A program made the position numbers and the translations under genes. A stretch of 64,000 bases of DNA from the NCBI RefSeq assembly GCF_000455325.1, contig NZ_HG322951.1, positions 680,351-744,350 on the forward strand, in the 5' to 3' direction. Shown piece by piece: positions 17,887 through 26,024 of the stretch. The notes beneath the pieces are model-generated. The model saw only the letters and a program-made list of their open reading frames with translations, had not been told where the DNA came from and made no database searches. How positions within the stretch are numbered: position 1 is the first letter of the stretch; every line of letters starts with the position of its first letter. Origin of the DNA: Mycolicibacterium septicum DSM 44393 (GTDB taxonomy: Bacteria > Actinomycetota > Actinomycetes > Mycobacteriales > Mycobacteriaceae).

Positions 17887-18198
17887 CTAGTTCGAAGTCT
17901 CACTCACCAGGCTGAGGTAGCGCATCACGGCCGGCGGGCTCAACTCGACAGCAACGGGTTTCGACATCTGGCCGGCTTGTACCGCGGCCTTGAGGTTCGA
18001 CTTGGCGGTCTCGATGTCGGTGTCGATCTCGTAGAGCGTGATGAACGACTCGCCGTCGGTCTGCCAGCGCCGTGCTGATACGAAACCTTCGACGCGCAGC
18101 ATTTCTGGGATGTGGGTGCGGTCGTGCCAGCGGTGGTAATCCTCGACCAGATTGGATGAGGCGGGCTTGCTCTCGACAAACAGCAGCGACTTGGTCAT
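17887..18198 (-). CDS. EthD-like ferredoxin-fold small protein
   Basis: A 103-residue protein, MTKSLLFVESKPASSNLVEDYHRWHDRTH... The YHRWHDRTHIPEML segment, with a following G(F/W)VSARRW strand, is the pattern of EthD/dimeric alpha-beta-barrel proteins that occur next to oxygenase and ring-cleavage genes. The start at 18198 is chosen because it follows a GGAGT stretch and gives the normal family length; the frame upstream runs into the TauD gene. It is the last gene of the minus-strand series reductase-SDR-Rieske-small protein-TauD. The role may be binding or isomerising a pathway intermediate. Confidence 0.75.
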   Translation of the reverse strand: MTKSLLFVESKPASSNLVEDYHRWHDRTHIPEMLRVEGFVSARRWQTDGESFITLYEIDTDIETAKSNLKAAVQAGQMSKPVAVELSPPAVMRYLSLVSETSN

Positions 18199-18208
18199 GG
18201 TTGGACTC

Positions 18209-19054
18209 CTATTGAATCGGTTCGTCGCCGAGCACTGTGGTGCGCAGCATGTGGCGCGGTGAATTGGGTTCGTAGGGCGCGGCGCGGTGGAGGACACCCT
18301 GGTTGTCCCAGATGACGGTGTCGCCGACCGACCACTTGTGGCTGTACACCTTGTCTGCAGTGGTGGCGTGGGCGAGGAGTTCGGCGAGCAGGGCGCGTCC
18401 TTCGTCGCGATCCATGCCGACGATGTAGTCCGCCGATGCACCCAATACCAACGACTTTCGGCCGTTACGGTGCGTCCACACCAGGGGGTTCTCGTGGGTC
18501 GGCCGGGCCTGCCAACGGCTCAGCTGATCGGCGGTCGGGTCCGGGTAGACACGGCGCTGGGAGGCCTCCAGCGAATGGACCACCCGTAGCGTGCTGTAGC
18601 GTTCCTTCTCTGCCTCGTCGAGCGAGTCGTAGGCCGCGTAGGTATTGGCGAACTCGGTCTCGCCTCCCCTCGCGGCAACTTCCAGGGCCGACAGCACCGT
18701 GGCCTTCTGCGGGCATTCGTCGTGCATCGGAGTGCAGCCGTCGATATGCCAGTCGAAGGTGGCCTTGAGGTATTCGGCGGCCTTGTTCTTCGTCTTGTCC
18801 AGGGTGATCGGGTAGATCCCCGAGACCGGGTGGTGGCCGTCGGCCGAGCGGTCGATCTCACCCAGCCGCTGCGAGAACGCCACCTGGGCTTCGGGATTCA
18901 GGTGCAGGCCGTGGAATACCAGCACCCCGTTGTCCTCGAGGGCGTCCAGTACCGCGGCACCCAGGCTGTCGTCGGTGCCCAGGCGTTCCGGGTCGACGCC
19001 GACAACCTCGGCGCCCACCGAAGTGGTCAGCTTGTTGATGGTCAACACACTCAT
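18209..19054 (-). CDS. TauD/TfdA-family Fe(II)/2-oxoglutarate dioxygenase
   Basis: A 281-residue dioxygenase with the facial triad visible: H103 and D105 in DWHIDGCTPM, and H256 in DNQGVLHRAAP; R271 in HMLRTTV is placed to bind 2-oxoglutarate. Family members hydroxylate sulfonates, phenoxyacids and other small acids. An AAAGGA site lies 8 bases before the ATG. It belongs to the minus-strand operon of the first Rieske gene, which suggests a second oxidation step in the same pathway. The C-terminus is 10 bases before the EthD-like start. The substrate cannot be predicted; taurine itself is unlikely given the neighbours. Confidence 0.9.
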   Translation of the reverse strand: MSVLTINKLTTSVGAEVVGVDPERLGTDDSLGAAVLDALEDNGVLVFHGLHLNPEAQVAFSQRLGEIDRSADGHHPVSGIYPITLDKTKNKAAEYLKATFDWHIDGCTPMHDECPQKATVLSALEVAARGGETEFANTYAAYDSLDEAEKERYSTLRVVHSLEASQRRVYPDPTADQLSRWQARPTHENPLVWTHRNGRKSLVLGASADYIVGMDRDEGRALLAELLAHATTADKVYSHKWSVGDTVIWDNQGVLHRAAPYEPNSPRHMLRTTVLGDEPIQ

Positions 19055-19096
19055 CGGTGCGTCCTTTCGGTGTTCGGTTGCTGCGTTCGGTGGCGG

Positions 19097-19447
19097 TTAC
19101 GGCCGTGGTTCGCCGGTGCGGATCATCACGGCATCAGCGGAGTCGGTCGGGGCCGGTTGGTGCATGATCTCCACCGCCATGGCGACCATGATCAGCGAAT
19201 AGATCAGGTGCAGCAGGTTGAGCGCATCGTCGGGAATGTCGTCGAGCGAAAACTTGTCGCAGTACTCGATCGCCTCTTCGACGCGCGGGAAGAACGCGTC
19301 GTAGAACTGGTGCATCTCCGGCATGGTGCTGGCCAGGCGACGATCCCACCGTTCGGTCTCCGTTGGCAGACACCAGATTTCGGCGTAGGGCTCCAGCTCG
19401 GCGAAGGCGCTGGGGAGTCGCGGGGAGTCCGTGGGCGCCATGCTCAC
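19097..19447 (-). CDS. Small helical protein paired with Rieske-type oxygenase (copy 1)
   Basis: A 116-residue protein, predicted mostly helical. Its core, STMPEMHQFYDAFFPRVEEA followed by IEYCDKFSLDDIPDDALNLLHLIYS, is clearly paralogous to the protein at 25691-26020, and both genes lie immediately downstream of a Rieske-type gene. The GTG start overlaps the Rieske stop (GTGA), so the two are translationally coupled; an ATG two codons later is the alternative. I do not recognise a described family. Absence of a normal beta subunit suggests it may be an accessory subunit or chaperone of the oxygenase. Confidence 0.8.
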   Translation of the reverse strand: MSMAPTDSPRLPSAFAELEPYAEIWCLPTETERWDRRLASTMPEMHQFYDAFFPRVEEAIEYCDKFSLDDIPDDALNLLHLIYSLIMVAMAVEIMHQPAPTDSADAVMIRTGEPRP

Positions 19448-20712
19448 GCTCCCGCCGGCGCGCGGTCGCGCTGATAGGCCTCGACCCAGTCAACCGACAT
19501 CTTGTGGAGGTGCCGCACCAGGATCTCCTGATCGTTGAGCGGGAAGTCGTCGATCACGTCGTACTCGAGCGCGGCCTGGGTGCCGCCCAGCATGCCGGCG
19601 TCCTGCAGGGCGAATTCTTTGAGCACCACGGAGGCCACCTCGTGCTCGATGCGTTCCCGCACCGTGCGGGCCGGGTGGAAGTAGGTGAACGCCTCGAACC
19701 GGTGGGTGTTGTGCGAGGTCGGCCAGTAGCGGTAGAGCAGGTACCAGCCGCCGTAGATCAGGATCTCCAGGTTGGGGAAGATCTGAAAGTTGCTGATGCC
19801 CCACGGCTCGATGTTGCCGGGGTTGAGTCCGTGCATCGGCAACTCACCGATGTCGGGGGTCCGCCATGGTCCCACCAGGCCGCTCTCGGTGGCCCGCTCG
19901 ATGGGGTACATGTACTCCGGCGCCAGCAGCCAGCGTCGGGTCCCGGCCGTCGAGACGAGCCGGTGCGGACCGTCGAGCTGAAAGTGCCCGCAGGTGAATC
20001 CGGCGTTGGGGTCCCGTACCTCCGGCGGTATCTGCTGGGTGTGCAGCGACGGCACGTGGTAGTACTCCTGGAAGGCGTCGGCGAAGATCTTCCAGTTGCT
20101 GTTGTTGTGCGCCACCCAGTCGTATCGCTCGGTGAGTTTGCCGAACGGATAGTCGTCGAGTGCGGTGACCATGGGTCCGAGGAACTCGCGCAGGCTTTGG
20201 CGCGGTTCGCGGTCGAAGTTGACGAACACGAAGCCGGCCCAGACATCGCAGTGCACTTCGACCAGTCCGTAGTCGCCGGTGTCCAGGCCGGTGAAGCGGT
20301 CCCCGTCGGGCAGCGATATCAGTTTTCCGTCGAGGCCATAGCGCCATCCGCAGTGCCGGCATTCGAATGCGGTTCCGGTGCTTCGTAATTCGGTAGCGCG
20401 GAAGTCTGCCGGCACCACGGTGTGCCCGCGTCTGCGGCACAGGTTGTGGAAGGCGCGGATATCGCCGTCGTCGCCTTTCACCAGGAGTAGCGAGGCGTCG
20501 GCGGCTTCGATCTGGCGGGTGATGTAACTGCCGACGCCGGGAGTTTCCTCGACCCGGCTGATGTTGAGCCAGGCGCGCTTGAAGATGGCCTCCCGCTCGA
20601 GAGCGTAAAACTCCGGAGATATGGAGTCCCGGAATGGGATCGGTCCGGTCCCCAGGTCGGGGTAGTGCTCGGTCCAGGATCCCTCAACTGGCTTGGGCCA
20701 CTTGGTTGCCAT
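19444..20712 (-). CDS. Rieske-type ring-hydroxylating oxygenase alpha subunit with altered cluster ligands
   Basis: A 422-residue protein with an N-terminal Rieske-like domain (about 45-160) and a C-terminal catalytic START-fold domain. The mononuclear iron motif is intact (E216, H219, H224 in QEYYHVPSLH, and a QDAG segment near residue 370 for the carboxylate ligand). The Rieske motif is not canonical: LCRRRGH gives C92 and R94 where the family has Cys-x-His, and ECRHCGWRYG gives C118 and C121 where it has Cys-x2-His. The paralogue at 26025-27290 keeps both His. H97 and H120 lie close by. A CACGGAGGTTCAC ribosome-binding site precedes the ATG. It may bind a different cluster type or none. 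Confidence 0.88.
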   Translation of the reverse strand: MATKWPKPVEGSWTEHYPDLGTGPIPFRDSISPEFYALEREAIFKRAWLNISRVEETPGVGSYITRQIEAADASLLLVKGDDGDIRAFHNLCRRRGHTVVPADFRATELRSTGTAFECRHCGWRYGLDGKLISLPDGDRFTGLDTGDYGLVEVHCDVWAGFVFVNFDREPRQSLREFLGPMVTALDDYPFGKLTERYDWVAHNNSNWKIFADAFQEYYHVPSLHTQQIPPEVRDPNAGFTCGHFQLDGPHRLVSTAGTRRWLLAPEYMYPIERATESGLVGPWRTPDIGELPMHGLNPGNIEPWGISNFQIFPNLEILIYGGWYLLYRYWPTSHNTHRFEAFTYFHPARTVRERIEHEVASVVLKEFALQDAGMLGGTQAALEYDVIDDFPLNDQEILVRHLHKMSVDWVEAYQRDRAPAGA

Positions 20713-20766
20713 GTGAACCTCCGTGTGACTGGTACATTTTGGGACTGCTGCGGGGTCTGGCCACCG

Positions 20767-21510
20767 CTACATCACTGCGCCGCCGTTCACCCCGAGGGTC
20801 TGCCCGGTGATGAAGCCGGCCTCCTCGGAGCACAGGAACCCCACGGCGGCAGCGATATCCGCTCCGGTGCCCAGGCGGCCGAGCGGGATGTTGGCGGCGA
20901 TCGTCTCATTGGGCGGCAGGTACCCTGCGGCTTGCGACTGGTGCTGCATCGGGGTCTCGATACCCGATGGCGGAATGTTGTTGACCGTGATGCCGTGCGC
21001 GGCGTACTCGCGGGCCAACGATTTCGTCAGGGTCAGCAGGGCACCCTTGGAGGCGGCGTAGTGGGCCGCGAACGGTGTACCGCGCTGCGCGCTGGATGAG
21101 GAGATCATCACGATGCGGCCCCACCCGGCGTCGACCATGTCCGGCAGGGCCACCTGACAGCAGCGGAACGTCCCGCTCAGGTTCACCTCGAGCATCTGCG
21201 CCCAGGACTGCTCGGTGATGTCGGCGAACGAGGCGTACCCGAACATCCCCGCACTGGTCACCAAGATGCCGACCGGTCCGAGTTCGCTGCGGACCTTGCC
21301 GAAGGCCTCTTCCACCGCGGCGCGGTCGGTGATGTCGGCACCGACGGCGAAGGCGGTGACGCCGGCCGACCGCAGGTCGTCGGTGACACGTTGAGCCGCA
21401 TCAGCATTCACGTCGAGCACGGCGACCTGATGGCCGCGGCGGCCCAACTCGTGGCAGGTCGCTTCACCCATGCCCGATGCCCCGCCGGTCACCACGGCCA
21501 CCTTGTTCAT
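20767..21510 (-). CDS. Short-chain dehydrogenase/reductase (SDR)
   Basis: A 247-residue classical SDR. It has the nucleotide motif TGGASGMG at residues 8-15, the D in ADITD, the catalytic Ser-Tyr-Lys (SSSSAQ, then HYAASKG), and a C-terminal TGQTLGVNGG. The ATG at 21510 overlaps the stop of the reductase gene by four bases; longer in-frame starts are rejected because they precede the Rossmann strand. It probably oxidises an alcohol or diol made by the oxygenases of the cluster. The 54 bases between it and the Rieske start contain that gene's ribosome-binding site. Confidence 0.92.
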   Translation of the reverse strand: MNKVAVVTGGASGMGEATCHELGRRGHQVAVLDVNADAAQRVTDDLRSAGVTAFAVGADITDRAAVEEAFGKVRSELGPVGILVTSAGMFGYASFADITEQSWAQMLEVNLSGTFRCCQVALPDMVDAGWGRIVMISSSSAQRGTPFAAHYAASKGALLTLTKSLAREYAAHGITVNNIPPSGIETPMQHQSQAAGYLPPNETIAANIPLGRLGTGADIAAAVGFLCSEEAGFITGQTLGVNGGAVM

Positions 21511-22571
21511 TCGTAAACCACCTTCACTGTGCGGCTGGTAGGGAGTGCCTGGCAGGTCACTACCCAGCCTTCGGCGACCTCGTCGTCGTCGAGGGCGTCG
21601 TTGTTGAGCATGCATGCACTGCCCTCGACCACTTGAGCCATACATGTTCCGCACGAACCGGTTTCACAGGACGCCGGAGCCTTCAGCCCGGCCAGCCGTG
21701 CGGTCTGCAGCAAGGTGTTGCCGGCGCGGTAGGGCGCGGTGACGGTGCTGCGGCCGAGTTCGATCGTGACCTCTTCGGTGACCGCTGGTTCGGCCGGGTC
21801 GGGAGGCGGGATCGCCGCGACGCTGAACCGCTCCAGATGCACCTGTTTTTTGGGGATCCCGGCGTCGAGCAAGACGCGTTCGACGGTGTCCATGAACGGG
21901 GCGGGTCCGCAGACGTAATAGTCGGTGGAGGCGTGACCGCCGGCACTGCCGATGAAGTCCGCGATGCGTTGCGGCGAGACGACGCCGTCGAGGTCATCGA
22001 GATGGTGGTGCACCTCAAGGCGCCTGGTGTGGGTGTCGGTGAGGTCGGTCAACGCCTCCCGGAAGATCACCGAGTCGAGATTGCGGTTGGCGTAGAACAG
22101 CCGAGCCTTACGGGTGGTGGCGGCCAGTGCCGAATGCACCAAGGAGAACACCGGGGTGATACCGCTGCCGCCGGCGAAGGTGACCACGTCGTGCTCGGTG
22201 GCGGTGAGGACGAAGCGCCCCTCGGGCGGCGCGACGTGCAGTTCGTCACCGACGCGCACTGAGTCGTTGATCCAGTTGGAGACCAGGCCGTCGCGATCAC
22301 GCTTGACGGTGATCCGCAGATCGGGATCGACGGCCGGTGACGACGACATCGAGTAGCACCGGCGATGTTCGGCGTCGTCGATCGCGACCCGCAGAGTGAC
22401 GAATTGCCCTGCCAGATAACGGAACCGGTCCTTGCTCGGCTCGGGAACGTCGAGGACCAGGGACACCGCGTCGGGGGTCTCCCGGATCACCTGCTTGACC
22501 CGCAGCGGGGTGAACCCGTCGGCGTCGATCACGTCGGCGGATTCCATGCGTGGCGTTGTCGATGTCTCCAT
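21507..22571 (-). CDS. Flavin/[2Fe-2S] oxygenase reductase (KshB-like)
   Basis: A 354-residue class IA-type reductase. FAD-binding is seen in RRCYSMSSSP, NAD-binding in FAGGSGITPVFSLVHSAL and YYVCGPAPFM, and the C-terminal plant-type ferredoxin domain has CETGSCGTCMAQVVEG with the fourth Cys in VVTCQA. The order FAD-NAD-2Fe-2S matches KshB and the DesA3 partner Rv3230c. The ATG at 22571 is preferred to a TTG at 22589. It is the first gene of the minus-strand operon and its promoter carries the shared site at 22585-22604. It probably delivers electrons to the Rieske oxygenases and possibly to the divergent desaturase. Confidence 0.93.
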   Translation of the reverse strand: METSTTPRMESADVIDADGFTPLRVKQVIRETPDAVSLVLDVPEPSKDRFRYLAGQFVTLRVAIDDAEHRRCYSMSSSPAVDPDLRITVKRDRDGLVSNWINDSVRVGDELHVAPPEGRFVLTATEHDVVTFAGGSGITPVFSLVHSALAATTRKARLFYANRNLDSVIFREALTDLTDTHTRRLEVHHHLDDLDGVVSPQRIADFIGSAGGHASTDYYVCGPAPFMDTVERVLLDAGIPKKQVHLERFSVAAIPPPDPAEPAVTEEVTIELGRSTVTAPYRAGNTLLQTARLAGLKAPASCETGSCGTCMAQVVEGSACMLNNDALDDDEVAEGWVVTCQALPTSRTVKVVYE

Positions 22572-22584
22572 CGTGGCCAACAAT

Positions 22585-22604
22585 ATCAAGTACTTGTCAT
22601 TAAT
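22585..22604. promoter_or_regulatory. Shared operator-like site 1 (reductase/desaturase divergent promoter)
   Basis: ATCAAGTACTTGTCATTAAT matches 18 of 20 positions of the reverse complement of the site at 27381-27400. It starts 14 bases upstream of the reductase ATG, so bound protein would block that promoter or translation start. It contains the 10-base palindrome CAAGTACTTG, and a related half-site TCAAGTGCTAG follows at 22606-22616. A MarR gene (23931-24383) in the cluster is the likely binder. Confidence 0.6.
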
Positions 22605-22804
22605 CTCAAGTGCTAGATATCAACGGCAGTGTGGGGGCGAGGCCGAACTACGGTAGGAGCGCTGAGGCTGTACGTCAGTACCACCATTTCGCCTGTTCGG
22701 CGCACCTCGATTACCTGTCGGTAAGTCTGAGGCTCTAGGCTGCGGTCTGACGCTCGCGGTGATTGTGCCGCTCTACCTGCCGCACACACTCCGAGGACAC
22801 CTTG

Positions 22805-23902
22805 ATGGCGATCGCCGATGTTCCCGCCTATCTGCATCTCAGCAGTGAGGATGTCGAAGAGATCGCCTATGAACTCGAGGTCATCCGCCGTGACGTCGAG
22901 GAGTCGCTCGGAGCGGCCGACGCGGCCTACATCCGTCGGGTCATCCATTTTCAGCGAGCACTCGATGTCGCGGCGCGCCTGATGATCGCCGGCAGTCGGT
23001 CGAAGACCGGCTGGTTGGTGGGAACGTGCGCGCTGGCCTATGCGAAGTCCATCGAGAACATGGAACTCGGCCACAACATCTCCCATGGTCAGTGGGATTG
23101 GATGAACGACCCCGAAATCCACTCCAACACCTGGGAGTGGGACATGGTCGGGCATTCCGCGCAGTGGCGGTACTCGCACAACTACCGGCACCACGTCTAC
23201 AGCAATGTGCTCGGCATGGACGAGGACATCGGCTACCGCCTGCATCGGGTCACCACCGACCAGCCGTGGCGCTGGGTCCATCTGGCGACCCCGGTGCGAA
23301 ACCTGGTGCTGGCGGCGATGTTCGAGTGGGGTATCGCCCTGCATGGCCTGCACTCCGAGCGTCTGCGGCACGAGACGCCAGACGGCCTCGCCGTGGAGAA
23401 GCGGAACTTTCGCGACAAGATCGTTCGGCAGCTCGCCAAGGACTATGTGTTCCTGCCCGCCCTGAGCCTGCGCCGGTGGCGCCGGACTCTGGCAGCCAAC
23501 ATCACCGCGAATGTGCTCCGGAACCTGTGGGTGTACGTGAACATCATCTGCGGACACATCCCCGACGGCGCCGAGACGTTCGATCCGGCGGTGGTCAAGG
23601 ACGAGACCAAAGGCGAGTGGTACCTCCGGCAAATGCTGGGGACCGCAAACTTCAACGCGAGCTCGCTGCTGGCGATCTCGGGCGGTCACCTGTGCTACCA
23701 GATCGAGCATCACCTGTTCCCCGACCTGCCGAGCAACCGCCTCCCGCAGATCAGTGTTCGTGTACGGGAACTGTGCGAGAAGTACGACCTGCCCTACAAC
23801 ACGGCATCGCTTCCGCGCCAGTACTTCCGGACACAACGGATCATCCACGGGTTGGCGTTTCCCGACTGGCTACTGAACATCGTCCGGCGACACCGCACAT
23901 AG
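22805..23902 (+). CDS. Membrane fatty-acid desaturase (DesA3-like)
   Basis: A 365-residue di-iron desaturase with all three histidine boxes: H90-x3-H94 (GHNISHGQW), H125 and H129-H130 (SHNYRHHVYSN), and Q299-IE-H302H303. The EIHSNTWEWDM segment after box 1 is typical of the mycobacterial acyl-CoA delta-9 desaturase DesA3 group, though the protein is about 60 residues shorter. The ATG at 22805 follows a GAGGACACC site. It is divergent from the KshB-like reductase, just as DesA3 lies beside its reductase in M. tuberculosis. Substrate may be acyl-CoA or another lipid; it is isolated on its strand. Confidence 0.9.
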   Translation: MAIADVPAYLHLSSEDVEEIAYELEVIRRDVEESLGAADAAYIRRVIHFQRALDVAARLMIAGSRSKTGWLVGTCALAYAKSIENMELGHNISHGQWDWMNDPEIHSNTWEWDMVGHSAQWRYSHNYRHHVYSNVLGMDEDIGYRLHRVTTDQPWRWVHLATPVRNLVLAAMFEWGIALHGLHSERLRHETPDGLAVEKRNFRDKIVRQLAKDYVFLPALSLRRWRRTLAANITANVLRNLWVYVNIICGHIPDGAETFDPAVVKDETKGEWYLRQMLGTANFNASSLLAISGGHLCYQIEHHLFPDLPSNRLPQISVRVRELCEKYDLPYNTASLPRQYFRTQRIIHGLAFPDWLLNIVRRHRT

Positions 23903-23930
23903 GCGATCGCCCCGTCGGGAGACGGAGATT

Positions 23931-24383
23931 TCATGGGTCGATGTGATCGGAGTGCGGCGTGTGGCCCGTACCCTGCTCGATCACGCGGCGGAGGAGTGCC
24001 TTCAACTGCTCCTGCTCCTCGTCACTGAGCACGCCGAACACCCGCTCATGGGCCGCGACGGCATCGGCGACCACGGCCGAGGCCACCGCCCGGCCTTCAT
24101 CGGTGAGGAAGACCTGCAGAATGCGCCCGTGCTGGGGGTCCTGTTTGCGTTCGACCAGGCCCCGCTTCTCCAACGCGGTGAGTGCGAGTTGCACGCCCTG
24201 CGGGGTGATCAGCAGCCGACGGGCCAACTCGGCGCCGGACAGGCCCGGTTGGTTGGTCAACTGGCGCAGGACACCGATCTGGGCAGTGGTGACCCCGTGC
24301 TCCTTGACCGACTCGTTGACCTCGGTGAGCGAGAAATAGAACGCCTGTTTGAGCCACCACAGGGTGTTCTCGGTCAGATCCAT
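23931..24383 (-). CDS. MarR-family regulator (cluster-internal)
   Basis: A 150-residue winged-helix regulator: GVTTAQIGVLRQLTNQPGLSGAELARRL, then ITPQGVQLALTALEKRGLVERKQDPQHGRI (recognition helix and wing), and a C-terminal dimerisation helix. It lies 33 bases after the amidohydrolase stop on the same strand, so it is probably the last gene of the Rieske 2 operon. MarR proteins bind short AT-rich palindromes and are released by aromatic acids or similar ligands. The two near-identical sites at 22585 and 27381 are the best candidates for its operators, which would include autoregulation. Confidence 0.9.
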   Translation of the reverse strand: MDLTENTLWWLKQAFYFSLTEVNESVKEHGVTTAQIGVLRQLTNQPGLSGAELARRLLITPQGVQLALTALEKRGLVERKQDPQHGRILQVFLTDEGRAVASAVVADAVAAHERVFGVLSDEEQEQLKALLRRVIEQGTGHTPHSDHIDP

Positions 24384-24416
24384 CCTCGTTCTCCTGCCAC
24401 ACGCCTCACCTCGACG

Positions 24417-25694
24417 CTAGCGCACCGCTTCCTTGTAGATGACTCCGTCCTTCATCACGAACCGGACATCGAGCGTCGTCGCGATGTCCACGCCGGGATC
24501 GCCCGCAACGGCGATGACGTCGGCCAGGTAGCCCGGGGCCAGCCGGCCCAGTTCGTCGGCGGCGTCGACCAACTCCGCGGACACCACCGTCGCGGCCTGC
24601 AACGCCTGCATCGGGGTCATGCCGCGTTCGACGAGTGCACACAATTCCCTGGCGTTCTCGCCGTGCGGGACGGCGGGCGCGTCGGTGCCGCAGGCGATGC
24701 GGACTCCGGCCGCAATGGCCTTGGGCAGCATGGATTTCGCCCGGGGAAACACTTCGAGTGCCTTCTTGCGCAGCTCCGGCGCGATCCGGTCGATGGCCAT
24801 CGCATCGGTCAGATACGTGGTGGACACCAGGAAGGTGCCATGGTCGACCATCATCTGGATCGTCTCGTCGCTGGCCAGGAATCCGTGCTCGATGCAGTCG
24901 ATACCGGCCCGGATACAAGCCTGGATGGCGGTATCCCCGACGGCATGGGCGGCGACCTTGACACCGGCGCGGTGCGCCTCGTCGGCGATCGCGGCGAACT
25001 CGGCATCGGAGTACTGCTGGGCGCCCGGCGCCGTGCTGTGCGACATCACCCCACCGGAGGCCGACACCTTGATCAGCTTGGCGCCGTGGCGGATCTGGTA
25101 GCGCACACACGCGATGACGTCCGGCACCCCGTTGGCGATGCCCTCGGCGACCGACAGCGGCATGATCCCCGGCGCCAACCGCTGGAACACCGTGGGATCG
25201 AGGTGTCCACCGTAGGGGGTGACGGCGTGGCCGGCCGGATAGATGCGCGGGCCCTGATGCCAACCCTGGTCGATGGCACGCTGAAGGGCCACGTCGAGCA
25301 GGTAACCGCCGGTCTTGACCATCAGGCCCAGGTTCCGGACCGTGGTGAACCCGGCATCGAGCGTGGTGCGGGCGTTGACCGCGCCACGCAGCGTCCGATA
25401 GGCCGGGTCATCCTGCACGCCGTGCATCGGGGTCGGCAGCCCGCCGGGGTTGCCCGGTCCGCCGATCAGCAGGTTGAGTTCCATGTCCATCAACCCGGGC
25501 AGCAGTGTGACGTCGCCCAGATCGATGACGGTGGCCGAATCAGGTAGCGGTCCTTCGGGATTGACCGAGGAGATCCGGTTTCCCTCGATGACCACAACCG
25601 CCGGGGACCGGACCTGGCCACCGGTGACGTCCACCCAACGGGCGGCACGCAGGACCGTCGTCGCGGTGTCAGCCCCGGTTTCGGTCCGGCTCAC
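24417..25694 (-). CDS. Amidohydrolase-superfamily protein with non-canonical HxH site
   Basis: A 425-residue protein of the imidazolonepropionase/prolidase-like amidohydrolase group. It has a beta-sandwich N-terminus (VLRAARWVDVTGG), the TIM-barrel entry PGLMDMELNLL, then GAKLIKVSASGG, AAHAVGD, IEHG and GTDAPAVPHG near the C-terminus. The first metal motif, normally D-x-H-x-H, reads D70-M-E72-L-N74, so both His are replaced, while the later Lys, His and Asp are kept. The GTG start overlaps the stop of the small Rieske-partner gene (GTGA). It may hydrolyse a lactam, ester or cyclic amide with a single metal; the activity is uncertain. Confidence 0.85.
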   Translation of the reverse strand: MSRTETGADTATTVLRAARWVDVTGGQVRSPAVVVIEGNRISSVNPEGPLPDSATVIDLGDVTLLPGLMDMELNLLIGGPGNPGGLPTPMHGVQDDPAYRTLRGAVNARTTLDAGFTTVRNLGLMVKTGGYLLDVALQRAIDQGWHQGPRIYPAGHAVTPYGGHLDPTVFQRLAPGIMPLSVAEGIANGVPDVIACVRYQIRHGAKLIKVSASGGVMSHSTAPGAQQYSDAEFAAIADEAHRAGVKVAAHAVGDTAIQACIRAGIDCIEHGFLASDETIQMMVDHGTFLVSTTYLTDAMAIDRIAPELRKKALEVFPRAKSMLPKAIAAGVRIACGTDAPAVPHGENARELCALVERGMTPMQALQAATVVSAELVDAADELGRLAPGYLADVIAVAGDPGVDIATTLDVRFVMKDGVIYKEAVR

Positions 25695-26020
25695 GGAATC
25701 GGCTCGGCGACGCAGTCCAGCGATGTCGCACCGGAATCGGGCACCCGTGGCTGTTTCCAGCACTCCACCGGAAAGGAGACCGTCACCATCGAGTACAGCA
25801 GGTGCATCAGGTTGAGCACGTCCTCTGGCATGTCGTCGAGACCGAACTTGTCGCAGAAGCTGATCGCTTCCTCGGCCCGCGGCGTGATCGCGTCGTAGAA
25901 CGCCTGCATCTCGGCCATGGTGCTGTCCAACCGCTTGCCGTAGCGCTGCGGCTCACTGGACAGGCACCAGTCCGAAAACTGTTCGAGGTCGGCGAATTCG
26001 GCCGGCAGTTTGGTGCTCAT
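25691..26020 (-). CDS. Small helical protein paired with Rieske oxygenase (copy 2)
   Basis: A 109-residue protein paralogous to the one at 19097-19447. Shared positions include STMxEMxxFYDA, PRxEEAI, CDKFxLDD(I/M)PxDxLNLxHLxYS. The start lies 4 bases after the Rieske 2 stop and the stop overlaps the amidohydrolase start (GTGA). It is too short for a normal oxygenase beta subunit (about 160-190 residues) and shows no His/Cys ligand pattern, only two conserved-looking Cys (WCL and FCDKF). Fixed pairing with Rieske genes argues for a structural or assembly role. Confidence 0.82.
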   Translation of the reverse strand: MSTKLPAEFADLEQFSDWCLSSEPQRYGKRLDSTMAEMQAFYDAITPRAEEAISFCDKFGLDDMPEDVLNLMHLLYSMVTVSFPVECWKQPRVPDSGATSLDCVAEPIP

Positions 26021-26024
26021 CGGT

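Noticed and set aside
20767..21654. Longer SDR reading with 48 extra N-terminal residues
   Set aside because: The extra part is Arg-rich, overlaps the reductase gene and precedes the normal Rossmann start at MNKVAVVTGG.
22613..23848. 411-codon frame antisense to the desaturase
   Set aside because: The plus-strand frame carries all three His boxes, so it is the real gene.
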